Below, piece after piece: positions 1 to 8,008 of a DNA stretch of 64,000 bases (position 1 is its first letter; each line of letters opens with the position of its first letter). The notes under the pieces were generated by a model that was given only the letters and a program-made list of their open reading frames with translations, was not told where the DNA came from and did no database searches. The stretch is from positions 124,001-188,000 of the forward strand of contig DATENC010000006.1 of the NCBI GenBank assembly GCA_035275265.1. Direction: 5' to 3'. This stretch comes from JACQAP01 sp035275265. Lineage in GTDB: Bacteria; Pseudomonadota; Gammaproteobacteria; Burkholderiales; JACQAP01. A program made the translations under genes and the position numbers.

Positions 1-791
1 CCGAGTTCACCCGAACGGCGGGCGGCGGCCCGCACCGCGTCCACCACGCGACCTTTAAGTTCGCACGACTCCATGACCTCCAATGCACATTCTGTTGTGC
101 CACCCTTCGAAGTGACGCGGGCGCGTAGCGTTGCTGGCGTTTCGGTGCTGGCGGCTGCAAGTTTCGTCGCGCCGACGAAAGTTTCCACGGCCAGACTACG
201 CGCCTGTTCCTCGCTGAATCCGAGCGCTTGCGCAGCCTCTTGCAATGCCTCGATGAAGTAAAACACGTACGCCGGGCCGCTGCCGGACACTGCGGTTACG
301 CCGTCCATGCGGTCTTCGTTATCCAGCCAGATCACTGTGCCAACCGCACCCAGAACACGCTGTGCGGCTTTCCTGTCGGCCTCAGTGGCCTTCGGTGCGG
401 CATACAAGCCGGTGATACCGGCGCGCAAAAGTGCAGGAGTATTGGGCATCGCCCGGACAATTCGTCCGTGACCCTCGAGCCAACGCGACAGGTCCGCGCT
501 GCGAATACCGGCCGCGATGCTGAGCACCAATTGTCCGTGCAGGTGCGGGCACAACCATTGCGCCACGTCGCGCATGTGCTGCGGCTTGACAGCAAGCAGC
601 ACGACATCTTCCACCACGCCGCCCTCGTCGAGCCCTCCCTGCGTTGCCACTCCAAACGCCCGCCCCAGACGATGACGCGCGTCTTCCGACACCTCGACGA
701 CGCGAATATCGCTGGCCAAGAACCCCTGTTTGAGGAGGCCGCCGATCAGGGCGGAGGCCATGTTGCCGCCGCCAATGAAAAGTATGCGCAT
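1..791 (-). CDS. proC: pyrroline-5-carboxylate reductase, 3' end beyond window
   Basis: ProC reduces 1-pyrroline-5-carboxylate to proline with NAD(P)H, the last step of proline synthesis in the cytoplasm. The ATG at 791 opens with MRILFIGGGNMASALIGG, a Rossmann GxGxM nucleotide-binding motif. The C-terminal half carries the P5CR signature region (AVSGSGPAYVFYFIEAL, then TSKGGTTECAL). About 263 residues are visible and the family is near 270, so only the last few codons are missing. It reads in the same direction as yggS, 119 bases downstream of that gene's stop, which is a common proteobacterial pairing. Long open frames on both strands here are only shadows. Confidence 0.95.
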   Translation of the reverse strand, partial: MRILFIGGGNMASALIGGLLKQGFLASDIRVVEVSEDARHRLGRAFGVATQGGLDEGGVVEDVVLLAVKPQHMRDVAQWLCPHLHGQLVLSIAAGIRSADLSRWLEGHGRIVRAMPNTPALLRAGITGLYAAPKATEADRKAAQRVLGAVGTVIWLDNEDRMDGVTAVSGSGPAYVFYFIEALQEAAQALGFSEEQARSLAVETFVGATKLAAASTETPATLRARVTSKGGTTECALEVMESCELKGRVVDAVRAAARRSGEL

Positions 792-910
792 GCTGTGAAG
801 TTGAAACGCGTATGGATAGTGGTCGCAGTGGCGCTGGCAACATGTTGCCCTGGGCGCGCGGCTTCGCTTGGGTGCAATCGTTCCGTTAATCAGTATATAG
901 GCGGCAGCTG

Positions 911-1636
911 TTATGCGGCACCGGTACCGCGTTCGCCGAAGATGGCCCGGCCGACACGGACCAGGGTCGCACCCTCGACGATTGCCGCCTCGAGATCATC
1001 CGACATGCCCATGGACAGCGTATCCATCTCCACTCCCCGGCGCAGAAGGTCATCCCGGATCACGCGCAACCCGCGAAAGCGGCTGCGCTGCAGCGCCGTA
1101 TCGGTTGTCGGTTCCGGGATCGCCATCAAACCGCGCAAGCGCAGGTGCGGTAGCCGCATGATCGTCTGCGCGAGGTCGAAAGCTGCGTCCGGCGCTACGC
1201 CGCTTTTGCTGGCTTCGCCACTGACGTTGACCTGGATACAGACCTGAAGCGGTGGCTTGTCATCAGGGCGCGACGCCGACAGGCGCTCGGCGATCTTCGC
1301 GCGGTCAATGCCCTGGACCCAGTCGAAGTTCTCCGCGATCGCCTTGGTCTTATTGCTCTGGATCGGACCTATGTAGTGCCACTCCATAGGGCGGAGCGAG
1401 CCTCGCTGCGGGACGTTGGAAAGACGGGAAAAAGCCGCGATTTTCTCGATCCCTTCCTGGGCATAATTTTCGCCAAAGGCAGTCTGACCAACGGCGTAAG
1501 CTTCGGCGATGGCATGTGCCGGAAACGTCTTGCTGACCGCAACCAGAGTGATCTCCCCGGGGGCACGCCCGGCGGCCATGGCGGCCCCCGCAATGCGTGC
1601 TTTAACAGCTTGCAAGCGGGATGCTATTATTGTCAT
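911..1636 (-). CDS. yggS: YggS/PROSC-family PLP-binding protein
   Basis: This is the pyridoxal-phosphate homeostasis protein family (alanine racemase N-terminal fold), which binds PLP but has no known enzyme activity. The protein is 241 residues from ATG 1636 (MTIIASRLQAVKARI), with the PLP-lysine segment LVAVSKTFP near residue 33, FGENYAQEG, WHYIGPIQSNK and the C-terminal SMGMSDDLEAAI. The frame is open 30 codons further upstream, but family proteins start close to MTIIAS and an AGAGGA precedes this ATG. It diverges from pilT across a 113-base promoter region, and proC follows it. This yggS-proC and pilT arrangement is widely conserved. Confidence 0.93.
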   Translation of the reverse strand: MTIIASRLQAVKARIAGAAMAAGRAPGEITLVAVSKTFPAHAIAEAYAVGQTAFGENYAQEGIEKIAAFSRLSNVPQRGSLRPMEWHYIGPIQSNKTKAIAENFDWVQGIDRAKIAERLSASRPDDKPPLQVCIQVNVSGEASKSGVAPDAAFDLAQTIMRLPHLRLRGLMAIPEPTTDTALQRSRFRGLRVIRDDLLRRGVEMDTLSMGMSDDLEAAIVEGATLVRVGRAIFGERGTGAA

Positions 1637-1749
1637 AATCCTCTTGCAGATTGCATTGTAAGCACCGAACGCAGCAAGCCTTTTCGATCCGCAGCGTGGC
1701 CACCCGCACGCTCTTCGCACCCCCATCGCGCCTTTGTCGGGGAGTATAA
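1637..1749. promoter_or_regulatory. divergent yggS / pilT intergenic promoter region
   Basis: These 113 bases separate the divergent starts of yggS and pilT, so promoters for both directions should lie here. I see GGGGAG seven bases upstream of the pilT ATG as its ribosome-binding site. I do not see a convincing -35/-10 pair, so this is an inference from gene layout. Confidence 0.4.
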
Positions 1750-2790
1750 ATGGACATCTCTGAACTTCTAGCTTTTGTGGTCAAGAACAAGGCTTCGGAC
1801 CTGCACCTTTCGGCCGGTCTCCCCCCCATGATCCGAGTCCATGGGGATGTGCGACGCATCAACCTGCCGCCGATGGAGCACAAGGACGTGCACGCGATGA
1901 TCTACGACATCATGAACGACGGTCAGCGCAAGTTCTACGAAGAAAACCTGGAGTGCGACTTCTCGTTCGCGATCCCGAATCTGGCACGTTTCCGTGTCAA
2001 CGCCTTCGTGCAGAACCGCGGCGCCGGCGCGGTCATGCGGACCATTCCGTCCAAGGTGCTCAATCTGGAGGAGTTAAAAGCCCCCAATATTTTCAAGGAG
2101 ATTGCGCAATATCCGCGCGGCGTCGTGCTGGTGACCGGCCCGACCGGATCGGGCAAGTCCACCACGCTCGCGGCGATGATCAACGACATCAACGAGAACG
2201 AGTTCGGCCACATCCTTACGGTGGAGGACCCGATCGAGTTCGTGCACGAAAGCAAGAAGTGCCTGATCAACCAGCGCGAAGTCGGACCGCACACGCTGTC
2301 GTTCAACAATGCGCTGCGAAGCGCGCTGCGCGAAGACCCGGACATCATCCTGGTGGGCGAGCTGCGGGACCTGGAAACCATCCGGCTGGCGCTGACCGCT
2401 GCCGAAACCGGCCACCTGGTGTTCGGCACGCTGCATACCAGCTCGGCGGCCAAGACCATCGATCGGATCATCGACGTGTTCCCCGCTGCGGAAAAGGAAA
2501 TGGTGCGGGCGATGCTCTCGGAGTCGCTTCGCGCCGTGATCTCGCAAACGCTGTGCAAGACCAAGGACGGGGGCGGCCGCGTGGCTGCGCACGAAATCAT
2601 GATCGGCACGCCGGCAATCCGCAACCTGATCCGCGAAGCCAAGGTGGCGCAGATGTACTCGGCCATTCAGACCGGCCAGAATCTGGGCATGCAGACGCTC
2701 GACCAGAACCTCACAGAAATGGTAAGGAAAAACCTTATTTCCAAGGAAGAGGCGCGCGGCAAAGCGGCCAACAAGGACTCTTTCCTCTGA
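1750..2790 (+). CDS. pilT: type IV pilus retraction ATPase PilT
   Basis: PilT is the hexameric motor ATPase that depolymerises type IV pili from the cytoplasmic side, driving twitching motility and DNA uptake. The protein is 346 residues, the normal family length. Visible motifs are Walker A GPTGSGKST at residues 130-138, the Asp box (ILTVEDPIEFVH), Walker B (DPDIILVGELRDLET), the His box (GHLVFGTLHTSSA) and the retraction-specific AIRNLIREAK segment. pilU follows 43 bases downstream and is probably co-transcribed. The rest of the pilus genes are not in the window. Confidence 0.97.
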   Translation: MDISELLAFVVKNKASDLHLSAGLPPMIRVHGDVRRINLPPMEHKDVHAMIYDIMNDGQRKFYEENLECDFSFAIPNLARFRVNAFVQNRGAGAVMRTIPSKVLNLEELKAPNIFKEIAQYPRGVVLVTGPTGSGKSTTLAAMINDINENEFGHILTVEDPIEFVHESKKCLINQREVGPHTLSFNNALRSALREDPDIILVGELRDLETIRLALTAAETGHLVFGTLHTSSAAKTIDRIIDVFPAAEKEMVRAMLSESLRAVISQTLCKTKDGGGRVAAHEIMIGTPAIRNLIREAKVAQMYSAIQTGQNLGMQTLDQNLTEMVRKNLISKEEARGKAANKDSFL

Positions 2791-2833
2791 GCGTGCGGTG
2801 CGGCGACTCTGATAATCCTGTCAGGAGCATTCG

Positions 2834-3970
2834 ATGGAAAAAGACCAGGCCGTCAAATTCATACACGAACTGCTGAGGGGAATGGTGGCGAAAAAGGCTT
2901 CGGACCTTTTCATCACCGCGGGTTTCCCGCCGGCGTTCAAGGTCGACGGCAAGATGACGCCTGTGTCCAACCAGAGCCTGACTCCGCAGCACACCCAGGA
3001 ACTGGCGCGCTCGCTGATGAACGACAAGCAGGCGCAGGAGTTCGAACGCACGAAGGAATGCAATTTCGCAATCAACCCGCCCGGGATCGGGCGCTTTCGC
3101 GTGAACGCCCTCGTACAGCAGCAGCGCGTGGGCATCGTGCTGCGGACCATTACCACTGCCATCCCCAAATTCGAGGAGCTCGGCCTTCCCCCGGTTCTGA
3201 AGGACGTGGCAATGACCAAGCGCGGCCTAGTGATCTTCGTGGGCGGCACCGGCTCCGGCAAATCCACATCGCTGGCGGCGATGATCGGCTACCGCAACGA
3301 GAACAGCTATGGTCACATCATTACGATCGAAGATCCGATCGAGTACGTGCATGCCCACAAGAACTGTCTGATCACCCAGCGGGAAGTGGGGGTCGACACC
3401 GACTCCTGGGAATCAGCGCTGAAGAACACCCTGAGGCAGGCACCCGACGTGATCCTGATAGGCGAAGTACGCGAGCGCGATACCATGGAACACGCCATCG
3501 CCTTCGCTGAGACCGGTCACCTTTGCTTGTGCACGCTGCACGCGAATAGTGCTAACCAGGCACTGGACCGCATCATCAACTTCTTCCCGGAGGAACGCCG
3601 CGACCAGTTGTTGATGGACTTGTCGCTGAACCTCAAAGGGCTGATCTCGCAGCGGTTGATTCCCCTCAAGGACACCAAGGGTCGCGCTGCGGCAGTCGAG
3701 ATCCTGCTTAACTCACCGCTGATTTCCGACCTGATATTCAAGGGCGAAGTGCACGAGATCAAGGAGATCATGAAGAAGTCGAGGGAGTTGGGTATGCAGA
3801 CCTTCGACCAGGCGCTGTTCGACCTCTATGAGGGCGGCAAAATCAGCTACGAGGACGCGATACGCAACGCCGACTCGATGAACGAACTGCGGCTGCAGAT
3901 CAAACTGCACGGCAAGGAGGCGCAGGACCGCGACCTCACAAGCGGAGTGGATCATTTGAATATCGTCTGA
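2834..3970 (+). CDS. pilU: type IV pilus retraction ATPase paralog PilU
   Basis: PilU is the PilT paralog that supports PilT-dependent pilus retraction. The protein is 378 residues with Walker A GGTGSGKS at 137-144, an Asp box (IITIEDPIEYVH), Walker B (APDVILIGEVRERDT) and a His box (GHLCLCTLHANSANQ). The tail ending DLTSGVDHLNIV beyond the conserved core is typical of PilU. CAGGAG lies seven bases before the ATG. The stop codon sits inside a perfect 15-bp hairpin, so the last codons of the gene form one arm of a probable transcription-end structure. Confidence 0.96.
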   Translation: MEKDQAVKFIHELLRGMVAKKASDLFITAGFPPAFKVDGKMTPVSNQSLTPQHTQELARSLMNDKQAQEFERTKECNFAINPPGIGRFRVNALVQQQRVGIVLRTITTAIPKFEELGLPPVLKDVAMTKRGLVIFVGGTGSGKSTSLAAMIGYRNENSYGHIITIEDPIEYVHAHKNCLITQREVGVDTDSWESALKNTLRQAPDVILIGEVRERDTMEHAIAFAETGHLCLCTLHANSANQALDRIINFFPEERRDQLLMDLSLNLKGLISQRLIPLKDTKGRAAAVEILLNSPLISDLIFKGEVHEIKEIMKKSRELGMQTFDQALFDLYEGGKISYEDAIRNADSMNELRLQIKLHGKEAQDRDLTSGVDHLNIV

Positions 3971-3990
3971 CGAACCGTCAGACGATATTC
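3958..3990 (+). terminator. perfect 15-bp inverted repeat across the pilU stop
   Basis: GAATATCGTCTGACG at 3958-3972 is exactly complementary to CGTCAGACGATATTC at 3976-3990, with a three-base AAC loop. The pilU TGA at 3968-3970 is inside the left arm. No T-run follows on either strand, so it is not a classical intrinsic terminator. It could protect the pilTU mRNA 3' end, or be a duplicated end of pilU in inverted orientation. Confidence 0.6.
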
Positions 3991-4074
3991 GGGGACGAGG
4001 GACGAGGATAGAGGGGCGAGAAAAGTCTCTCAAGCCTTACACCCTCATCCCTCATCCCTCGCCCCTCGTCCCTG
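3991..4074. repeat. low-complexity CCCTCRT / GGGACGAG repeat tract
   Basis: The pilU-rlmL junction is filled with degenerate 6-8-base units. GGGACGAG-type copies run from about 3992 to 4020, and CCCTCATCCCTCATCCCTCG-type copies run from 4042 to 4074. The right-hand part lies inside the rlmL reading frame and supplies its stop codon. Similar tracts occur near 6885-6905, 57650-57680, 61249-61285 and 61359-61372. Confidence 0.7.
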
Positions 4075-5223
4075 TTTCTCCCTCCGCATCGAGCCTGCGA
4101 CCATGCGAAATTCGTAGAGCCGGCATTCCAGAGGGCCGTTGTATAGCGGGGTGCGCTTCGACGGCGACAACCCGATCAGCTTGGGCAGGCGCAGGTCGGC
4201 AGTGAACAAGTAGGCGCGCCAGCCGGAAAATTTCTTCTTCAGAACGTTCCCCAACTGCGGATAGAACGCGGCCAGCTTGCCCTGCTCGCCCAGCCGCACT
4301 CCGTAAGGAGGATTGGTCACAAGCACACCCTCGGCTGCCGGCGCGGAGATCTCCAGAACGTTGGCCTGCTTGAGAGTGACCGAATCGGCAAGTCCTGAAA
4401 CAGCCAGGTTCTCGCGCGCAAGCTTGAGCGCTTCTCCGAACAAATCGCTGCCGAAGATCGCCGCGCCGGTGTCATTCCTGATGCGCGCTTCAGCCTCGTC
4501 CTTGATGCGGGCCCACTTTTCCGCATCGAAGCTGCACAGTTTTTCGAACGCGAAGCTGCGCCTGTATCCGGGCGGGATTCCACGCGCGATCTGCGCTGCC
4601 TCGATCAGCAGCGTGCCGCTGCCGCACATCGGATCGAGCAGCGGCGTGCCAGGCGTCCAGCCGGCGAGCTTCAGGATTCCAGCGGCGAGGTTTTCGCGCA
4701 GCGGCGCTTCGCCCGCAATCTGTCTCGAACCGCGTTTGAACAGCGGCTCGCCCGAGGTATCGAGGTAAATAGTGAACCGCTCGGCATCTAGAAAGGCATG
4801 GATACGCACGTCGGGTTGCGCGGTGTCCACGCTGGGACGGCTGCCCGTTTGCGCGCGGAATTTGTCGCAGGCCGCGTCCTTGATCCGCAACGTGATGAAC
4901 TCCAAGCTCCTGAGGGGGCTCGCGACCGCCGCGACATTCACGCGAATGGTCAGGCCGCGATTGAACAGGCGTTGCCAGTCGAGGCCATACACGCCGCGGT
5001 AGATGTCCTCCTCGTCGCGGTAGTGCCCGTCGCCGATTGCCCATAGCACCCGGCTGGCTATGCGGCTGTTCAGGTTCACCCGATAGGCCAGCGGCAGGGT
5101 GCCGCCGAAGCTCACTCCGCCGTCCACGGGTCGTAGATCCTCCGCACCCAGTTCGCCGAGCTCAGCGGCCAGCAATGCCTCGAGCCCGCGGGGACAGGGG
5201 GCGAAAAATCTTTCCTGCTTCAA
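4045..5223 (-). CDS. rlmL: 23S rRNA N2-guanosine methyltransferase, RlmL-type (single domain)
   Basis: This protein is predicted to methylate a 23S rRNA guanine (G2445 in E. coli). Residues about 1-165 form the THUMP-containing N-terminal region (start MKQERFFAPCPRGLEALLAAE). It is followed by a Rossmann methyltransferase with LLDPMCGSGTLLIEAA (SAM binding) and the catalytic TNPPYG motif near residue 310. At 392 residues it matches only the RlmL half of the E. coli RlmKL fusion. The last dozen residues (REKQGRGARDEG) are encoded by the CCCTCAT repeat tract and are probably not ancestral. It converges on pilU. Confidence 0.9.
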   Translation of the reverse strand: MKQERFFAPCPRGLEALLAAELGELGAEDLRPVDGGVSFGGTLPLAYRVNLNSRIASRVLWAIGDGHYRDEEDIYRGVYGLDWQRLFNRGLTIRVNVAAVASPLRSLEFITLRIKDAACDKFRAQTGSRPSVDTAQPDVRIHAFLDAERFTIYLDTSGEPLFKRGSRQIAGEAPLRENLAAGILKLAGWTPGTPLLDPMCGSGTLLIEAAQIARGIPPGYRRSFAFEKLCSFDAEKWARIKDEAEARIRNDTGAAIFGSDLFGEALKLARENLAVSGLADSVTLKQANVLEISAPAAEGVLVTNPPYGVRLGEQGKLAAFYPQLGNVLKKKFSGWRAYLFTADLRLPKLIGLSPSKRTPLYNGPLECRLYEFRMVAGSMRREKQGRGARDEG

Positions 5224-5262
5224 AAAGAATTACCCAGTCAATACATCACCGCAAAGGATGAT

Positions 5263-5643
5263 TCACAAGCGCAGAAAGACCTCGAATTCGATCCGCTTCC
5301 AGGGATCACGATGCTTGGTCAGGCGCACAATGCGCGCTTGGAGCGAGTTGCCGCGGTCGAGCTGACGCGCCACAGCCTCATTTTCCTTGCGCGGCACGTA
5401 GCCAAGTTTGTGGCCGTTCCACTCAACCCTCACTGCCCGCGAGTCATGCGGGTTGTCCGGCTCCCTCACCAGCGTAAGCGCATCGCCGACGTTCATCTGC
5501 CCCCACAGCTCCTTGCCCTGATAGAACTGAAAGCCCGCAAGCGGCGAGCTCTGCACCAGGATGCGCGCGGTGACCTGCGCCGCCTCGAGCGAGCACACGC
5601 ATCCGAGGGCCGCGATCAGGAGCCAACGCACCAATGCTGTCAT
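5263..5643 (-). CDS. secreted HIRAN-domain protein
   Basis: The protein is 126 residues with an N-terminal signal peptide (MTALVRWLLIAALGCVCSLE, cleavage probably after AQ or EA). A HIRAN-like domain follows, seen in GFQFYQGKELWGQMNVGDALTLVREPDNPHD, VEWNGHKLGYVPRKENEAVA and the C-terminal IEFEVFLRL. HIRAN is a small beta-rich domain that binds DNA 3' ends in helicases, but stand-alone exported forms have no established role. It overlaps the hemJ stop by four bases (ATGA), so the two are translationally coupled. Confidence 0.8.
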   Translation of the reverse strand: MTALVRWLLIAALGCVCSLEAAQVTARILVQSSPLAGFQFYQGKELWGQMNVGDALTLVREPDNPHDSRAVRVEWNGHKLGYVPRKENEAVARQLDRGNSLQARIVRLTKHRDPWKRIEFEVFLRL

Positions 5644-6062
5644 GTCCCTCGGAACGGCTGCAATTCCACCAGCAGCACGATGGCCACGAGCAACACAATC
5701 GGGACCTCGTTGAGCCAGCGATAGAACGCGTGGCCGTGCCGGTTACGGTCGGCCTTGAAGGCAATCATCAGTTTCCCGCAATACACATGGTAGGCAACCA
5801 ACACCACGACCAGTGCCAGCTTGGCAACCAGCCAGCCGCCGTGAAAACCGTACCCCAGCCACAACCATGCCCCGGACAGCAGCGTTAAAACGGCACCCGG
5901 CGTCATGATGCCGAAGAACAGCTTGCGCTCCATGGTCTTGAAACGTTCCATGCTCGGCCGATCCTGGCTCATTGCGTGATAGACGAACAGCCGCGGCAGG
6001 TAGAAAAGCCCCGCGAACCAGGTGACCATGAAGATGATATGAAACGATTTGATCCAAAGCAT
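5640..6062 (-). CDS. hemJ: protoporphyrinogen IX oxidase HemJ (UPF0093)
   Basis: HemJ is the membrane protoporphyrinogen oxidase of many proteobacteria and acts in heme synthesis. The protein is 140 residues from ATG 6062, starting MLWIKSFHIIFMVTWFAGLF. It has four hydrophobic segments and the family residues His8, RLFVYH and MTPGAVLTLLSG. The open frame extends far upstream of the ATG but only as a shadow of the permease gene. It lies eight bases after the NodJ-type permease stop and overlaps the HIRAN gene start, so the whole minus-strand run may be one operon. Confidence 0.9.
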   Translation of the reverse strand: MLWIKSFHIIFMVTWFAGLFYLPRLFVYHAMSQDRPSMERFKTMERKLFFGIMTPGAVLTLLSGAWLWLGYGFHGGWLVAKLALVVVLVAYHVYCGKLMIAFKADRNRHGHAFYRWLNEVPIVLLVAIVLLVELQPFRGT

Positions 6063-6070
6063 CGCCGGCC

Positions 6071-6856
6071 TCAGGAGAGCAGCCGCCGCCGCGTCAGAAC
6101 CAGTGCGACATAGAACGCGACCGCTGCGTAACCCAGCAACACCAGCACATGAAATGCCGGATCTGCCGGTGCAACCCCGACCACTAGCGGACGGGCAAGC
6201 TGGACGGCATGGGTAAGCGGCAACACCGCGGAAACCGCCTGCAGCGTCCCCGGCAGTTGTTCGGTCGGGAAGAAAACGCCGCAGAGCAGCACCATCGGCG
6301 TAATCAGCAGCGTGAAGTAGTAGAGAAAGAAATCGTAACTCGGCGACACCGCGTTCATGACCAACCCGAGGCAGGCAAACGTCAGCCCCACCAGGAAGGC
6401 AAGCGGAACGATCCACAACGTGAGCGGCGAGTGCGACAACCCGAGTACCCAGATGATGATCAGGATCGCGCAACCGGAAAGAAAGCTCTTGCTCGCCGCC
6501 CACACCGCCTCGGCAGCCACCACGTCGTCGAGATTGATCGGCGCATTCATGATCGCATCCCAGGTTCTCTGCACGTGCATGCGCGAGAAAGCGGAATACA
6601 GCGCCTCGAAGGTCGCGGTATTCATGGTGCTGTAGCACACAGTACCAGCGGCCAGGAAAGTGATGTACGGCAGTCCGCCGACCTCGCCTACCAGCGCCCC
6701 CAGGCCATAGCCGAGTCCGAGCATGTACAACATCGGGTCGGCGAGATTCCCCAGCATCGAGGGTATCGCGAGTTTGCGCCAGACCAGGAAGTTGCGGCGC
6801 CACACATGCGCGAAACGCAGGCTCAGAATCGGAGGACGAAAGTCTTTCGCTCTCAT
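6071..6856 (-). CDS. ABC-2 type exporter permease, NodJ-like
   Basis: This is the membrane subunit of a two-component ABC exporter. It has 261 residues and six hydrophobic segments. Family segments include LADPMLYMLGLGYGLGALVG, NAPINLDDVVAAEAVWAASK and GVFFPTEQLPG, the last being the conserved C-terminal ABC2_membrane region. The best resemblance is to NodJ. NodIJ exports lipochitooligosaccharides in rhizobia, but homologs are widespread in betaproteobacteria that do not nodulate, and their substrate is unknown. The ATPase partner lies 61 bases upstream, with the spacer holding a short TTCACCC repeat. Confidence 0.88.
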   Translation of the reverse strand: MRAKDFRPPILSLRFAHVWRRNFLVWRKLAIPSMLGNLADPMLYMLGLGYGLGALVGEVGGLPYITFLAAGTVCYSTMNTATFEALYSAFSRMHVQRTWDAIMNAPINLDDVVAAEAVWAASKSFLSGCAILIIIWVLGLSHSPLTLWIVPLAFLVGLTFACLGLVMNAVSPSYDFFLYYFTLLITPMVLLCGVFFPTEQLPGTLQAVSAVLPLTHAVQLARPLVVGVAPADPAFHVLVLLGYAAVAFYVALVLTRRRLLS

Positions 6857-6917
6857 CGGGTCTCTAGCCCGGCGTCCTGACGCTTTTCACCCTTCACCCT
6901 TCACGCTCCTTTCGAAC

Positions 6918-7829
6918 TCAATCTCTCAGGTCCCGCCCGGTGAGTTTCAAGAAAACGTCCTCGAGATTTGCCGGCCGGTGCAGATAGCGCAATCCAGGGC
7001 GATTCTGCAAGGTAGCAAGCAGCGGCTCGGCACGGCTCGTATAGCAGAATACGGTTTCGCCGGTACGCTCGGCACGCATGGCAAGTTTGTCTGCATGCTC
7101 GGAGGCCCATCCCGCAACGTCTTCCCCGTAGACCTCCAGCACTTCCGGCTCGATATGGCGCGAAATCAGTTCGCGCGGGCTGCCGGTGGAGATGATGCGG
7201 CCATGGTCCATGATCGACAAGCGCCGGCACAGGCGTTCCGCCTCGTCCATGAAATGCGTGGTCAGGAGGATAGTCTTGCCACGGTTGAGCAAGTGCTTGA
7301 GCCGCTCCCAGATGAGATGGCGGGCCTGAGGGTCGAGGCCGGTGGTCGGCTCATCGAGGAATATCAGATCGGGGTCATTGATCAGAGCGCGCGCAAGCGA
7401 CAGGCGTCGCTTCATCCCGCCGGAGAGGGTCTGGATTTTCGACTTCGCGCGATTGGTAAGGCCGGCGAACTCGAGAAGTTCGGGAATACGGCCGCGCGTG
7501 ATCTCGTCCGCCTGACCGAAGTAACGGCCATACACCAGCAGGTTTTCCAACACCGTGAAATCGGGATCGAGATTGTCGAGCTGCGGCACCACACCCAGCC
7601 GGATACGGGCCTCGCGCGCAGACTTCGGCACCGGCAGACCCAGCAGCGAGATTTCGCCCTCATCCGGATCGGCGAGTCCAAGACACAGGCGTAGCGTCGT
7701 GGTCTTGCCGGCACCGTTGGGTCCAAGCAGTCCATGGCATTCGCCAGCTTCCAGCGAAAGGCTCACGCCGCGAATGACCTCGACCTCGCCGTAGGATTTG
7801 CGCAGTTCTTTTACTTCAAGAAGTGCCAT
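6918..7829 (-). CDS. ABC exporter ATP-binding protein, NodI-like
   Basis: This is the ATPase subunit of the NodIJ-type exporter. It has 303 residues with Walker A GPNGAGKTT near residue 35, the Q-loop in VVPQLDNLD, signature LSGGMKRRLS, Walker B DLIFLDEPTTGLDP and the H-loop LLTTHFMDEAERL. The C-terminal roughly 90 residues form the DUF4162-like tail found in drug and lipid exporter ATPases. It starts the minus-strand run nodI-nodJ-hemJ-HIRAN. Confidence 0.92.
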   Translation of the reverse strand: MALLEVKELRKSYGEVEVIRGVSLSLEAGECHGLLGPNGAGKTTTLRLCLGLADPDEGEISLLGLPVPKSAREARIRLGVVPQLDNLDPDFTVLENLLVYGRYFGQADEITRGRIPELLEFAGLTNRAKSKIQTLSGGMKRRLSLARALINDPDLIFLDEPTTGLDPQARHLIWERLKHLLNRGKTILLTTHFMDEAERLCRRLSIMDHGRIISTGSPRELISRHIEPEVLEVYGEDVAGWASEHADKLAMRAERTGETVFCYTSRAEPLLATLQNRPGLRYLHRPANLEDVFLKLTGRDLRD

Positions 7830-7854
7830 CTGAAAACGAGATTAGCTTAGAGGT

Positions 7855-7990
7855 GTCTATGCAAAGATCACAAAGTAAAAAGAAGGCCACAAATGAAGGA
7901 CTCAACAATTGATCGCATCCCAGCGTTTTTCTCCATGCCCCTCTTTTTCCTCTGCGCTCTCTGCGTCAACACTCTTGATCTGATTTTTCG
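7855..7990. repeat. intergenic CTCTGCG / ATCACAAAG repeat-like sequence
   Basis: The 179-base gap between nodI and the hydrolase gene contains AAAGATCACAAAGTAAAAAG at about 7862-7881 and TCCTCTGCGCTCTCTGCGTC at about 7948-7967. I recognise these as members of a low-complexity intergenic motif (TTTCTCTGCGTTCTCTGCG type) that recurs in many unrelated environmental bacterial genomes. Open frames through it are not credible genes. Confidence 0.5.
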
Positions 7991-8008
7991 CAAGACAAAA
8001 GATCTGGC

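Noticed and set aside
228..1247. 339-residue open frame on the plus strand
   Set aside because: It is antisense to proC and yggS, both clearly recognisable proteins, and its translation is low-complexity Arg/Ala/Pro with no family resemblance.
6071..7829. Nodulation factor export genes implying a symbiont
   Set aside because: NodIJ-like ABC exporters are widespread in non-nodulating betaproteobacteria and no other nod genes are present.
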